A program made the position numbers and the translations under genes. From Bacillota bacterium (GTDB lineage: Bacteria > Bacillota > Clostridia > Christensenellales > Aristaeellaceae), in the NCBI GenBank assembly GCA_023416655.1, contig JAEZHK010000013.1, positions 1 through 64,000 on the forward strand: a DNA stretch of 64,000 nt, given 5' to 3'. Below, piece by piece: positions 1 to 8,216 of this stretch (its first letter is position 1; each line of letters starts with the position of its first letter). The notes under the pieces are model-generated. The model was given only the letters and a program-made list of their open reading frames with translations, had not been told where the DNA came from and did no database searches.

Positions 1-347
1 TTGAGTTCCGGATAGGCCGCGTTGATCTCGCTGATGGGCACGACCTTGTCCAGGATCGGCGCGGAGTCGGCGGTCTTGGCGAAGTAGAACAGCACGTCCG
101 CCTCGTTGCCGGCGGCGAAGTCGTTCAGAACGCCGGTCTTCCAGGCTTCGTCGGAGGTGGCGGAAGCGTCTTCCACGCGGTTGCCGGTCTCCTTCTCCCA
201 GGCTTCGAGCAGCGCCACGTAGTCGGCGGCGGCGGCGTCGGTGCCGGCGAAGCTGGAGACGGTCTTGAGGGTCACGCCCTCGGCCAGGGATGCGGGGGCG
301 ATGCCGATCAGCACCAGGGCCAGCAGGATGGCCAGGATCTTCTTCAT
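1..347 (-). CDS. ABC transporter solute-binding protein, N-terminal part (3' end outside window)
   Basis: The first 115 residues of a secreted solute-binding protein are visible; the rest lies beyond base 1. A hydrophobic signal peptide of about 22 residues (MKKILAILLALVLIG...) ends in a SLA-E site typical of signal peptidase I. There is no lipobox cysteine. The mature start (TLKTVSSFAGTDAAA...) and later residues (NEADVLFYFAKTADSAPI) resemble the extracellular family 1 sugar-binding proteins that serve carbohydrate ABC importers. The start is set by AAGGAGGAG about five bases upstream. It is read in the same direction as the YesM-like kinase upstream, a common pairing in Bacillota sugar-uptake loci. 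The substrate cannot be told from this fragment. Confidence 0.8.
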   Translation of the reverse strand, partial: MKKILAILLALVLIGIAPASLAEGVTLKTVSSFAGTDAAAADYVALLEAWEKETGNRVEDASATSDEAWKTGVLNDFAAGNEADVLFYFAKTADSAPILDKVVPISEINAAYPEL

Positions 348-520
348 GGGCTCTCCTCCTTATTTCCGCCGTGCCCAATTTTCTTGGGCCTGGGCGGGAT
401 AACTTCATTATAACAATCGGCCCGCGCGCCGTCATTGGCTAAGGATGTCATTCGTTGTATCCAGTTGCGCTGTTGCGCGCAATGAAAATCCGCAGGGCGG
501 CTTTTCATTGCATGGGTGCG

Positions 521-648
521 GCGCAGGCCCTGCAAGGCAAGCCTTGCGGCCGGGCCTGCGCGCGAAGCGGAATGCAACCTGCGGCCGCGCAGGTCGCCCT
601 CCGGTTGCCTTTATTCAATCGGGTGCTGCGGCCCCCCGAACCCCCGGG
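521..648. repeat. Intergenic hairpin repeat, family R2 copy a
   Basis: This is a GC-rich stretch of nested inverted repeats (GCGCAGGCCC with GGGCCTGCGC; CAACCTGCGG; GCCCTCCGGTTGCC). It is closely similar, by eye about 80-85%, to 54001-54125. It lies between the sensor kinase stop and the binding-protein start. No reading frame in it looks coding. Confidence 0.75.
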
Positions 649-2375
649 TTGGGAGGGGCGGCGGGTATTTGTTCACTCTCGTCCAAGGGGATCAGGATGG
701 AAGCCACGGTGTCGAGGGTGCGGTCGTCCTCGGTGATTATGAGGGAGGCGCGCTCGCCGTAGATGAGGCGCAGGCGCAGGCTGACGTTTCGGATGCCCAC
801 GTGTCCCTCCGCCTTCTCGTCCGAGAGCATCCGGGCAATCTTCTCCTTGTCCTCCGCGGTCAGGCGGCGGCCGCCGTTGATGACCTCCACATGCAGAAAG
901 TATTCGTCCTTATACACCTTGAGGCGGATGTGCCCGCCGCCCGCGGGCGCGATGCCGTGCTCCACCGCGTTTTCAAGCAGCGTCTGAATCACGAGGCGCG
1001 GAAGCGTCAAACTGCCCAGCGAGGAATCCACGTCTTTCCAGAGTGTCAGCTTGTCGCCGAAGCGCAGTCGGATGAAGTAGAAGTAGGCGTCGGCCACTGC
1101 GATCTCCTCGCTGAGCGCGCAGAGCCGGTGGTCGCCCCGGTCGAGGCTGGCGTTCATCAGAACGCTCAGCGCCTCCACCATCGCGGCCACGGCTTCGCTG
1201 CCGTCCAGGCGGGCCTGCCAGGTGATCAGCTCCAGCGCGTTATTCAGAAAGTGCGGGTTGACCCGGGCTTGCATGGCCTCGATGCGGGCGTCCTTCACCG
1301 CAAGCTGCTCTTTGAAGACGGTGTCCACGAGGTGCCGGATCTGCGTGGACATGCTGGAAAAGGCGACGCCCAGCTGGCCCAATTCATCCGCGCCGTGCAT
1401 CGGCACGGTGACGCCCAGCTCCCCTGACGAGATGCGCCGGGAGGCACTTGCCAGGATGGCGATGGGCCGCGCGATCCGCTTTTGCACAAACCAGGTGATG
1501 AAAATCCCGATGGGCAGGATGGCGAGCACCATCCCGATGAGGAGCCGGCGAAATAGCGTCATCTGCCGGTAGACCTCGGCCTTCGCCACCTGTACGCGGG
1601 TGAAGAGCGAAAAATCCCACTCGCTGTGGCGCTGCACGACGGAGAGGTTCTCCGCGCGTTCGGAGAGGCCGTCTGGCTCTCTGTCCCACTGGACCGGCTG
1701 TTTCGGGTCGGTTTCAAAACCGTCCAGATGGATGTCGAGGGAAGCGCCCCATTTGGCCCCGGCGTCGTTCAGGGGGCCGAAGAGCTGCGCCTTGTTGATC
1801 TCAAGCACCAGCATGCCGTAGCGCTCCATGCGCAGGTTGTAGAGGTTTCGGACCAGGTAGAGGCCGTCGCCCCAGCCCGCGAAGGTGCAGCGGGTGCTCA
1901 AAAATTCGCCCAGCCTGAGCGCCTTCTCCTGATAATCACGCTGGAAGGCGAGCGCCGAATTGTATCCGGCCACGGTGTACATGAGCCGGTCCGGCTCATT
2001 CACGGGATAATAGGCCGCGAACACGAACATCGGGTCCCGCCCGTACTTGCGCTCAAGGTAATTGCGGCTGATGCGGTAAAAACTGTCGTAGTTCAACCGG
2101 CCCGCCGCGTAATCGGCGTAGGTGGTGGACAGTTCGCCGTCGTAGGTGACGTCCTTGGCCTGGGTGATGGCGCGGCGGATGGCCTGCACGGTCAGCGTCT
2201 GCGCATGTCCGGCGCTCTCGGTCAGCGCGGCCTCGGTCTTTTGCTGCAGCGCGTCAAAGATCACGCCGCCCATGTAGCCGCCCAGAAGCAGCGCGGGCAC
2301 GAGCCAGCAGAGCAGCACGATCGCGAGGATGCGAAGGCGCAGCGACGTCAGGCTCGCCCTCATCTTCCCCCACAT
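615..2375 (-). CDS. YesM-type sensor histidine kinase
   Basis: This is a membrane sensor kinase of the LytS/YesM group (His_kinase, HATPase_c), which usually phosphorylates a YesN-type AraC response regulator that controls sugar uptake genes. An N-terminal membrane segment (SLRLRILAIVLLCWLVPALL) is followed by an extracellular sensor region of about 240 residues, a second membrane segment (LLIGMVLAILPIGIFITWFV) and a HAMP linker (RIARPIAILASASRRISSGE). The phospho-acceptor motif is VNPHFLNNALELI, with the His in PHFLNN, and the N-box is LLENAVEHGIAP. The start at MWGKMRASL is preferred because AAAGGCGGGG precedes it. A longer frame to 2444 runs into a repeat element and is less likely. No response regulator is visible; it may lie beyond the left edge. 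Confidence 0.88.
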   Translation of the reverse strand: MWGKMRASLTSLRLRILAIVLLCWLVPALLLGGYMGGVIFDALQQKTEAALTESAGHAQTLTVQAIRRAITQAKDVTYDGELSTTYADYAAGRLNYDSFYRISRNYLERKYGRDPMFVFAAYYPVNEPDRLMYTVAGYNSALAFQRDYQEKALRLGEFLSTRCTFAGWGDGLYLVRNLYNLRMERYGMLVLEINKAQLFGPLNDAGAKWGASLDIHLDGFETDPKQPVQWDREPDGLSERAENLSVVQRHSEWDFSLFTRVQVAKAEVYRQMTLFRRLLIGMVLAILPIGIFITWFVQKRIARPIAILASASRRISSGELGVTVPMHGADELGQLGVAFSSMSTQIRHLVDTVFKEQLAVKDARIEAMQARVNPHFLNNALELITWQARLDGSEAVAAMVEALSVLMNASLDRGDHRLCALSEEIAVADAYFYFIRLRFGDKLTLWKDVDSSLGSLTLPRLVIQTLLENAVEHGIAPAGGGHIRLKVYKDEYFLHVEVINGGRRLTAEDKEKIARMLSDEKAEGHVGIRNVSLRLRLIYGERASLIITEDDRTLDTVASILIPLDESEQIPAAPPNPGVRGAAAPD

Positions 2376-2442
2376 CCACATCCCCGCCTTTTGCCTTTTG
2401 TTTATACCAATACGGAATATTATTTCATCCAAAGCGACGAAC

Positions 2443-2525
2443 ATTTTGTTCCTGGCTAGGAGCCGCAGCGCAGGCGTAGCAGCGCTATTTAGCGGAGAGC
2501 GACAACGCCAGGGGCGAAAAGATCC
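2443..2525. repeat. Intergenic repeat, family R5 copy a
   Basis: The stretch beginning GGAGCCGCAGCGCAGGCGTA and ending GGGGCGAAAAG aligns along its whole length with 51793-51880, sharing GGAGCCG, GCGTAG/CCGTAG, GAGCGACA and GGGGCG at matching spacing. It sits just upstream of the sensor kinase. Confidence 0.55.
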
Positions 2526-2558
2526 GGCGCGACGATGAAAGAATGTTGCGGATTGGTA

Positions 2559-3974
2559 TTAAATCTTCAGCCCCAGGAACTGCGCGGCGGCCAGGCACAG
2601 CTTCTCCGCGCGGAGCCGCGTGGGCATTTCGCAGAAAACCCTCAATCGCGGCTCCGTGCCGCTGAAGCGGATGATCAGCCAGCCGTCCCGGAACTTTACT
2701 TTGACGCCGTCCATGTAGGAGACGTTCAAAACTTCCTCCGGGAATTCCGGCAGCGCCTTTTCTTCCATTAAAAGGCGCGTGAGGAACGCGCGCTCCTCCG
2801 GGTGGAAGGGCCAGTCGTACTCCGCCATATACGCTTCGCCAAACTCGCGGTAAATCCTGCCTGTGAGCGCGCTGAGCGGTTCGCCGGTGACCGCCATCAT
2901 CTCGACCAGGAGCGCCGCCGCCTGGATGCCGTCCTTGCCGGGGATGTGGCCCCGGACCGCGAGGCCGCCGGAGGATTCGCCGCCGATGATCGCGCCGTGG
3001 AGTTCCATGGCGGAGGAGATGTGCTTGAAGCCCACCGGCACCTCGTAGCAGGTTTCGCCGAAGGCGGCGGCCACTTTGTCCAATAGATGCGTGGTCGCGA
3101 GGTTTCGCACCACCGGCCCGCGCCAGCCCTTGTACTTGAGCAGGTAATAATATAGAAGCACCAGGATTTCGTTGGGGTGGATGAAGCGGCCTGTGTCGTC
3201 GATCACGCCGATGCGGTCGGCGTCGCCGTCGGTGGCGATGCCGATGTCCGCGCGGCTCTCCACCACCGCCGCCCGAAGCGCCCCCAGCGTCTCCACGTTG
3301 GGCGAGGGCAGGCGGCCTCCGAACAGCGCGTCGTGCCGCTCGTGGATCACGTCCACGTCACAGCGGGCGGTCAAAAGGATGGTCTGCAGCGACGTGCGGC
3401 TGACGCCGTACATCGGGTCCAGCACGATCCGAAGGTTGCGCCTGCGGATGGCGTCCATGTCCAGGGTTTTGATGATGGTGTCCAGATACCCGTTTTCCGG
3501 GGCGATCTCGGTCACGAGGCCCCTTTCCAGCGCCTCCTCGTAGCGGATGGCGCGGACGTCCTCCCGGGCAATGGCGCTCGCCGCCTCGCCCAGCGGCTCG
3601 GTGACCTCCAGCGAGGCGTCCCGCCCGCCGCGGGTGAAGAGCTTGATGCCGTTGTAGAGCGCCGGATTGTGGCTGGCGGTCACCGCCATGCCGTAGGCCA
3701 GGCCCATCGACCGGACCGTGTACATGATGAGCGGCGTCGGCGCTTCCCGCGCGATGAAGTGGGTGTGCACACCCTGCGCCGCCATCACCTCCGCCGCCCA
3801 GCGTGCCGCCTCCCGCGAGAGGAAGCGCCGGTCAAAGCCGATGGCGATGCCCCGCCTGTCCACGCCCTCCGCCTTCATGCGCCGCGCCACCGCGAGCGAG
3901 AGCTTCTGCACGTTCTCCTTGGTGAACTCCTCGCCAATGATCGCCCGCCAGCCGCCCGTCCCGAATGCGATCAT
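2559..3974 (-). CDS. Phosphohexomutase (phosphoglucomutase/phosphomannomutase family)
   Basis: This 471-residue alpha-D-phosphohexomutase interconverts sugar 1- and 6-phosphates in the cytoplasm. All four family motifs are present: the phosphoserine loop TASHNP (Ser about 101), the metal loop DGDADR (about 249-254), the sugar-binding loop GGESSG, and the phosphate-binding loop RFSGTEP near the C-terminus. Its ATG overlaps the stop of the upstream GH94 phosphorylase (ATGA), so the two are translationally coupled. If the phosphorylase releases GlcNAc-1-phosphate, the natural job here would be conversion to GlcNAc-6-phosphate, but a glucose-1-phosphate role cannot be excluded from sequence. Confidence 0.92.
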   Translation of the reverse strand: MIAFGTGGWRAIIGEEFTKENVQKLSLAVARRMKAEGVDRRGIAIGFDRRFLSREAARWAAEVMAAQGVHTHFIAREAPTPLIMYTVRSMGLAYGMAVTASHNPALYNGIKLFTRGGRDASLEVTEPLGEAASAIAREDVRAIRYEEALERGLVTEIAPENGYLDTIIKTLDMDAIRRRNLRIVLDPMYGVSRTSLQTILLTARCDVDVIHERHDALFGGRLPSPNVETLGALRAAVVESRADIGIATDGDADRIGVIDDTGRFIHPNEILVLLYYYLLKYKGWRGPVVRNLATTHLLDKVAAAFGETCYEVPVGFKHISSAMELHGAIIGGESSGGLAVRGHIPGKDGIQAAALLVEMMAVTGEPLSALTGRIYREFGEAYMAEYDWPFHPEERAFLTRLLMEEKALPEFPEEVLNVSYMDGVKVKFRDGWLIIRFSGTEPRLRVFCEMPTRLRAEKLCLAAAQFLGLKI

Positions 3975-6376
3975 GCGGTCTCACTCCCTTTGAATCCCAT
4001 CAAGACTTCCACGGTGTGCGACGTTCCCGCCGGGAACAGCGGAACGCGCGCCGCCTCCGCGCCGTCCACCAGAATTTTCGCCACGCCCTTCTGGACGTGC
4101 TCGGGATTCTTCACTACGATATGATAGGTCGCGCCGCGGAACACCCGGACGGCGGAGAAACCGTCCCAGGCGGCGGGGATTGAGGGGTCCACCGTCAGGC
4201 CGTCCCACTCGGGCCGGATGCCCAGCATAAAACGGGTGGCGGCGTAGTAGGCCCAGCCCGCGCTGCCGGTCATCCACGGGTGGCGCGCCCGGCCGTGGGC
4301 GGTGTGCTCCGCGCCCATGACGAACTGGCAGTAGGCGTAGGGCTCGCTCTGCCGGATTTCAATCAGGTCGTTCTGGCGCACGGGCAAGAGCGCCTCGTAG
4401 AGCTTCATCGCGTCGTCGCCCCGGCCCAGCATGGCTTCCGCCACCCAGGCCCAGGGGTTGGGATGGGAGAAGATCGCGCCGTTTTCCTTGACGCCGGGGT
4501 AGACGCGGGTGACGAAGCCGACGGAATCGTCCGGCGTCTGGAAAGAAGGGGCGTTGAGCATGAGGCCGAAGGGCGTATAGAGGGATTCCATCACCGCGTC
4601 CATGGCGCTTTCGCCCTGCGCCTGCGAGATCGCCCCGGAGATCACCGCCCAGGCATTCGACTCCAGGTGCACCTTGCCTTCCTTGGAGTGGATGTCCCCG
4701 ATGGGCTCGCCGCGCCCGGTGATGCCCCGGATGAACCACTTGCCGTTCCAGAGCACCTTCTGGCAGCCAAGCGCCATCTTGTCGCGCATGGCGGCGTAGT
4801 GCTTGACATCATTGGCGCGCCCAAGCCACTGGGCCGCCGACAGGAAGTGATTCAGCGCCCACAGGTGCAGAAACGCCACCATCGCGCTCTCGCCGCCGCC
4901 CAGGTTCAGGCAGTCGTTCCAGTCGGCGCGCAAACCCTTGGCGATGCCGTGCGCGCCCAGCTGGTTTGCGGTAAAATCCAGGATCTTCTTCATGTGGTCG
5001 TACACGGTGTCCTGCCCGCCGTCGGCGTAAGGAATGACTTCGTGGAAGAAGTCGAATTCCCCGGTCTCGCGCACGTATTCGCAGATGGCCGCGACCAGCC
5101 ACAGCGCGTCGTCGGCGCAGGTGTCCTTGAGTCCATGGATCATGGCTGCCTTGTCGGGCGTGGGCACCACGGTGGGGGATTTGAAGGACTGCTGCTTGTT
5201 CGCCTCAAACCACTTGGGGTCGAACAGGTGCAGCCCGTAGCCCTCCCGCACCTGCCCGTGCAGTAACTGCGTGATGCGCTTTTTGCACATCTCCGGGTTC
5301 GAGTGGGGGACGCACATGGCGTCCTGCGCGGTGTCGCGGTAGCCGAGGCCGGTGCGCCCGCCGACTTCGATGAAGGAGGCGAAGCGGGAGAACATCACGT
5401 TGACCTCGCTCTGGTAGAGGTTCCAGAGGTTGAGGCTGGTGTTCATGTCCTGATAGGGGGTGTTGACCTGCAGGCGGGAGAGCTTCCCCTCCCAGAACGC
5501 GGCGAGCGCCCGGAAAGAATCGTCCACCGCTTCAAAAGTGTACTTCTCGCGGGCCAAGCGTGCCGCTTTCGCGCTACCCTGGCCCAGGATGAAGATCAGC
5601 CGGATTTCCTCCCCCGGCTCCAGCGTCAGCCGCTTTTGCAGCGCGCCGCAGTGGTTGCCGGTCTTTTCAAAGCTGCCGGAGAGATGGCCGGTTTCCACGC
5701 CGATGGGATTCGTCTCGGTGCGGTAGGGGCCGGTGAAGGCGTCCCTCAGGCTGTCGAAGCCGTCCGGCATTTCATTCATCGTGAAGAACTGGAAGCTGTC
5801 CTCTTCATAATGCAGCTCGTACTCCACCGCGCCGTCCTCGTAGCGGGACCCGGCGGCGTACAGGCTCATCTGGAAGTTCTGGTTGTCCATGGCGATGTGA
5901 TGGAAGGAGAACTCCACGTAGCCGAAAAGGTCCAGCGCCCGGGCTTTGCCGGAGTCGTTCTTGATTTTCACGTCCCACAGCACCACCTCGTCCCCGCGGG
6001 GGATGAAGACGGTCTGGGAGGCGGAAATGCCCTCGTATTCGCAGAGGTAGCGGGAATAGCTGAGTCCGTGGCGGCAGGCGTACTTTGCCTCGTCCAGCGG
6101 CACGCCCACCGGCTGCCAGCTGACCGACCAGTACTTGCCCGTCTCCGCGTCCCGGAGGTACACGTAGTGGCCGGGGCGGTCCATGGGCACGCCGTTGGGG
6201 CGGAAGCGGGTGATGCGGTGGTACTCCGGCGAGTCCAGCCAGCAGTAGCCGCCCGCCGTGTGGTTGAACACGCCGCCCATCCGCTCGGTGCCGATATAGT
6301 TGGTCCAGGATACGGGCACATCCACCCGGTCGATCACATATTCCCTGGCCCCGTTGTCAAAATAGCCGTATCGCAT
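3971..6376 (-). CDS. GH94 phosphorylase, N,N'-diacetylchitobiose phosphorylase-like
   Basis: This 801-residue GH94 enzyme cleaves a beta-linked disaccharide with inorganic phosphate to give a sugar 1-phosphate and a free sugar. The whole chain reads like chitobiose phosphorylase rather than cellobiose phosphorylase: start MRYGYFDNGAREYVI, then SWTNYIGTE, TRFRPNG, RPGHYVYLRD, SRFASFIEVGGRTGLGYRDT, RADWNDCLNLGGGE and the ending region MTGSAGWAYYAATRFMLGI. The general acid is expected to be Asp about 488 in DWND. The start is set by GGGAGGCG eight bases upstream; the frame stays open farther 5' only through a repeat element. It is coupled to a phosphohexomutase. The family and fold are certain, the substrate is inferred by recalled similarity. 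Confidence 0.9.
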   Translation of the reverse strand: MRYGYFDNGAREYVIDRVDVPVSWTNYIGTERMGGVFNHTAGGYCWLDSPEYHRITRFRPNGVPMDRPGHYVYLRDAETGKYWSVSWQPVGVPLDEAKYACRHGLSYSRYLCEYEGISASQTVFIPRGDEVVLWDVKIKNDSGKARALDLFGYVEFSFHHIAMDNQNFQMSLYAAGSRYEDGAVEYELHYEEDSFQFFTMNEMPDGFDSLRDAFTGPYRTETNPIGVETGHLSGSFEKTGNHCGALQKRLTLEPGEEIRLIFILGQGSAKAARLAREKYTFEAVDDSFRALAAFWEGKLSRLQVNTPYQDMNTSLNLWNLYQSEVNVMFSRFASFIEVGGRTGLGYRDTAQDAMCVPHSNPEMCKKRITQLLHGQVREGYGLHLFDPKWFEANKQQSFKSPTVVPTPDKAAMIHGLKDTCADDALWLVAAICEYVRETGEFDFFHEVIPYADGGQDTVYDHMKKILDFTANQLGAHGIAKGLRADWNDCLNLGGGESAMVAFLHLWALNHFLSAAQWLGRANDVKHYAAMRDKMALGCQKVLWNGKWFIRGITGRGEPIGDIHSKEGKVHLESNAWAVISGAISQAQGESAMDAVMESLYTPFGLMLNAPSFQTPDDSVGFVTRVYPGVKENGAIFSHPNPWAWVAEAMLGRGDDAMKLYEALLPVRQNDLIEIRQSEPYAYCQFVMGAEHTAHGRARHPWMTGSAGWAYYAATRFMLGIRPEWDGLTVDPSIPAAWDGFSAVRVFRGATYHIVVKNPEHVQKGVAKILVDGAEAARVPLFPAGTSHTVEVLMGFKGSETA

Positions 6377-6401
6377 AAAAACGCCTCCCGCGCATGATTG
6401 G

Positions 6402-6609
6402 GCAATCACTTTCGACTTCGTCGCAAGCGATTGCGAAGGAACGGGGCGGCTTGCTAAAATTCTTGCGAGAATTTTCGGGCGCAATCCGGACAGCAGGATT
6501 TGATTCCCCGTCGGGCGGGCAAGCGCGCCCTTTGGGGGAATCCATAAGCACCGGCAAAGCCGGTACTTATGATCGACATGGAGGGCTGCGGCCCTCCAAA
6601 CCTCCGGAA
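6402..6609. repeat. Intergenic composite hairpin repeat, family R1 copy a
   Basis: This fills most of the 383-base gap between the GH94 gene and the HD hydrolase. It contains a hairpin GCAATC...GATTGC, then GGCTTGCTAAAATT, GGGCGGGCAAGCGCGCCC, ACCGGCAAAGCCGGT and GGAGGGCTGCGGCCCTCC. The same modules in the same order occur inverted at 42037-42305 inside the phage element. No gene is seen in the gap. Confidence 0.8.
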
Positions 6610-6759
6610 GACAACAAAACAATCGCCCTGCTCCATGATACCACAACGGGGCGCGGCGGGACATGTACGCGCGTGGCGTTTGTTGTCAAACGTTGTGTTG
6701 AAATCCCCTGCGATCTTCAGCGCAAAGACAGGGACGGAGGCGCGGAGCGCAAAACCGCT

Positions 6760-7194
6760 TTAGCTCTCCAGCAGCCGCCGCGCAGCGTCATACTTCTGAA
6801 ACCGCTTGAGGTCCTCCGGCGTCACCTCATTGAGGCGAGAGGGGTCCGCGTTGTGGTTCAGGTCGGCGAGTTTGATCCGGATGGCGCGTGGGTTGCCGCT
6901 GTCTTTGATCTTTTGAACGTACTCCATGTAGGGCATGGCCGGGTCGTGGGTCAAAAGCCTCAGGATGTCGATCACTTCCATAGAGATCCCCTGCGCCGCG
7001 AGCGCGTCGAAGGCGATGCCCGTGTCCTCCACCACGTCGTGCAGAAGCGCCGCCGCAACCGAAAGCTCGTCGGGCATCTGCTCCGCCAAATGAAACGGAT
7101 GGAACACATAGGGCGCGCCCGCCCGGTCCAGCTGGTCCTTGTGGGCGTCAAACGCGATTTGAAGCGCCTTCTTTGTAAGCGCCGTATAGATCAT
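6760..7194 (-). CDS. HD-domain hydrolase, RelA/SpoT-hydrolase or MESH1-like
   Basis: This small 144-residue protein is built only of the HD hydrolase domain found at the N-terminus of RelA/SpoT and in stand-alone small alarmone hydrolases. Visible motifs are HPFHLAEQM, the HD pair in AALLHDVVEDTG, and the later KLADLNHNAD stretch that matches the KLADRLHN region of the family. A ppGpp or related phosphohydrolase role is inferred; the short stand-alone form could hydrolyse other nucleotides. The start has GGAGGCGGGG just upstream. It is transcribed away from pst and is probably monocistronic. Confidence 0.8.
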   Translation of the reverse strand: MIYTALTKKALQIAFDAHKDQLDRAGAPYVFHPFHLAEQMPDELSVAAALLHDVVEDTGIAFDALAAQGISMEVIDILRLLTHDPAMPYMEYVQKIKDSGNPRAIRIKLADLNHNADPSRLNEVTPEDLKRFQKYDAARRLLES

Positions 7195-7296
7195 CTACCC
7201 CGCCTCCCCTTCCAATTCTATCATGATGCCCCGTCGGACGCAACTTCCGCATGCCGCCTCCGATTTAACTTTCTTCTGATATTTCCGGTATTTATT

Positions 7297-7328
7297 TTGT
7301 ACAGTCGGATTGTACACTTGCATTGTAC
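7297..7328 (+). promoter_or_regulatory. Three TTGTAC direct repeats upstream of pstS
   Basis: TTGTAC occurs at 7297, 7310 and 7323, a strict 13-base period, 37 bases before the pstS start. Direct repeats at helical-like spacing upstream of pst are typical of PhoB/PhoP boxes, although the usual period is 11. The phoB-phoR pair lies in the same operon. That it is a Pho box is inferred. Confidence 0.45.
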
Positions 7329-7364
7329 GAAAAAGTCATCAAACAAAAATGAAGGAGAATCATC

Positions 7365-8216
7365 ATGAAGAAAATCACCCTGATCGCCCTGGCGCTGGTG
7401 CTCGCGCTGGGCCTGTCCATCCAGGCGCTGGCCGAAGGCGAAATCACCGTCGTGTCCCGCGAGGAAGGCTCCGGCACCCGCGGCGCGTTCATCGAACTGT
7501 TCAAGGTCGAAGTCAAGGACGCGGACGGCAAGAAGGTTGACATGACCACTGAGGACGCCGAGATCACCAACAGCACCCAGGTCGCGATGACCTCCGTCGC
7601 GGGCAACCCGGCCGCCATCGGCTACGTATCGCTGGGCTCCCTGAACGACACCGTCAAGGCGGTTGCCATCGATGGCGTTGCCCCCTCCGCGGACGGCGTC
7701 AAGGACGGCAGCTACAAGATCGCGCGTCCCTTCAACATCATGCTCTCCGCCAAGGCGGGCGACGCGGCCAAGGCGTTCGTGGACTTCATCATGAGCGCGG
7801 ACGGCCAGAAGGTCGTCACCGATAGCGGCTACGTCTCCGTCAGCGACGCCGCGGCCTTCGCCGGCAGCACCATCGCGGGCAAGGTCGTCGTCGCCGGTTC
7901 CTCCTCCGTGACCCCGGTCATGGAGAAGCTGGCCGAGGCCTACAAGGCCGTCAACCCCAACGCGGAAATCGAAGTGCAGATGAGCGACTCCACCACCGGC
8001 GTCCAATCCACCATCGATGGCATCTGCGACATCGGCATGGCTTCCCGCGCCCTGAAGGATACCGAAACCGCCGCTGGCCTGAGCGCGATCGCCATCTGCA
8101 TGGACGGCATCGCCGTGATCGTCAACAAGGAGAACGCGGTCGAGAGCCTCACCGCCGAGCAGGTCCGCCAGATCTACACCGGCGAAGTCACCGACTGGAG
8201 CGCCATCAATGGCTAA
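7365..8216 (+). CDS. pstS: Phosphate ABC transporter substrate-binding protein, circularly permuted order
   Basis: This exported phosphate-binding protein feeds PstCAB. A 23-residue signal peptide ends ALA-E and has no lipobox cysteine. The sequence order is unusual. The part normally found in the second half of PstS (VVSREEGSGTRGAF, then the GYVSLGSLND and FVDFIMSADGQ regions) comes first, residues about 25-165. The normal N-terminal half (VVAGSSSVTPVMEKLAEAY, SDSTTGVQSTIDGICDIGMASR, DGIAVIVNKEN, IYTGEVTDWS) follows and runs to the stop. All phosphate-binding loops (SSS, SGTRGAF, GIGMASR-type) are retained, so function is likely kept. AAGGAG precedes the ATG. It is the first gene of the pst-pho operon. 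Confidence 0.9.
   Translation: MKKITLIALALVLALGLSIQALAEGEITVVSREEGSGTRGAFIELFKVEVKDADGKKVDMTTEDAEITNSTQVAMTSVAGNPAAIGYVSLGSLNDTVKAVAIDGVAPSADGVKDGSYKIARPFNIMLSAKAGDAAKAFVDFIMSADGQKVVTDSGYVSVSDAAAFAGSTIAGKVVVAGSSSVTPVMEKLAEAYKAVNPNAEIEVQMSDSTTGVQSTIDGICDIGMASRALKDTETAAGLSAIAICMDGIAVIVNKENAVESLTAEQVRQIYTGEVTDWSAING

Noticed and set aside
516..1427. 303-codon plus-strand frame over the sensor kinase
   Set aside because: Antisense shadow in GC-rich DNA; composition (Val/His/Arg-rich) is typical of reversed coding sequence.
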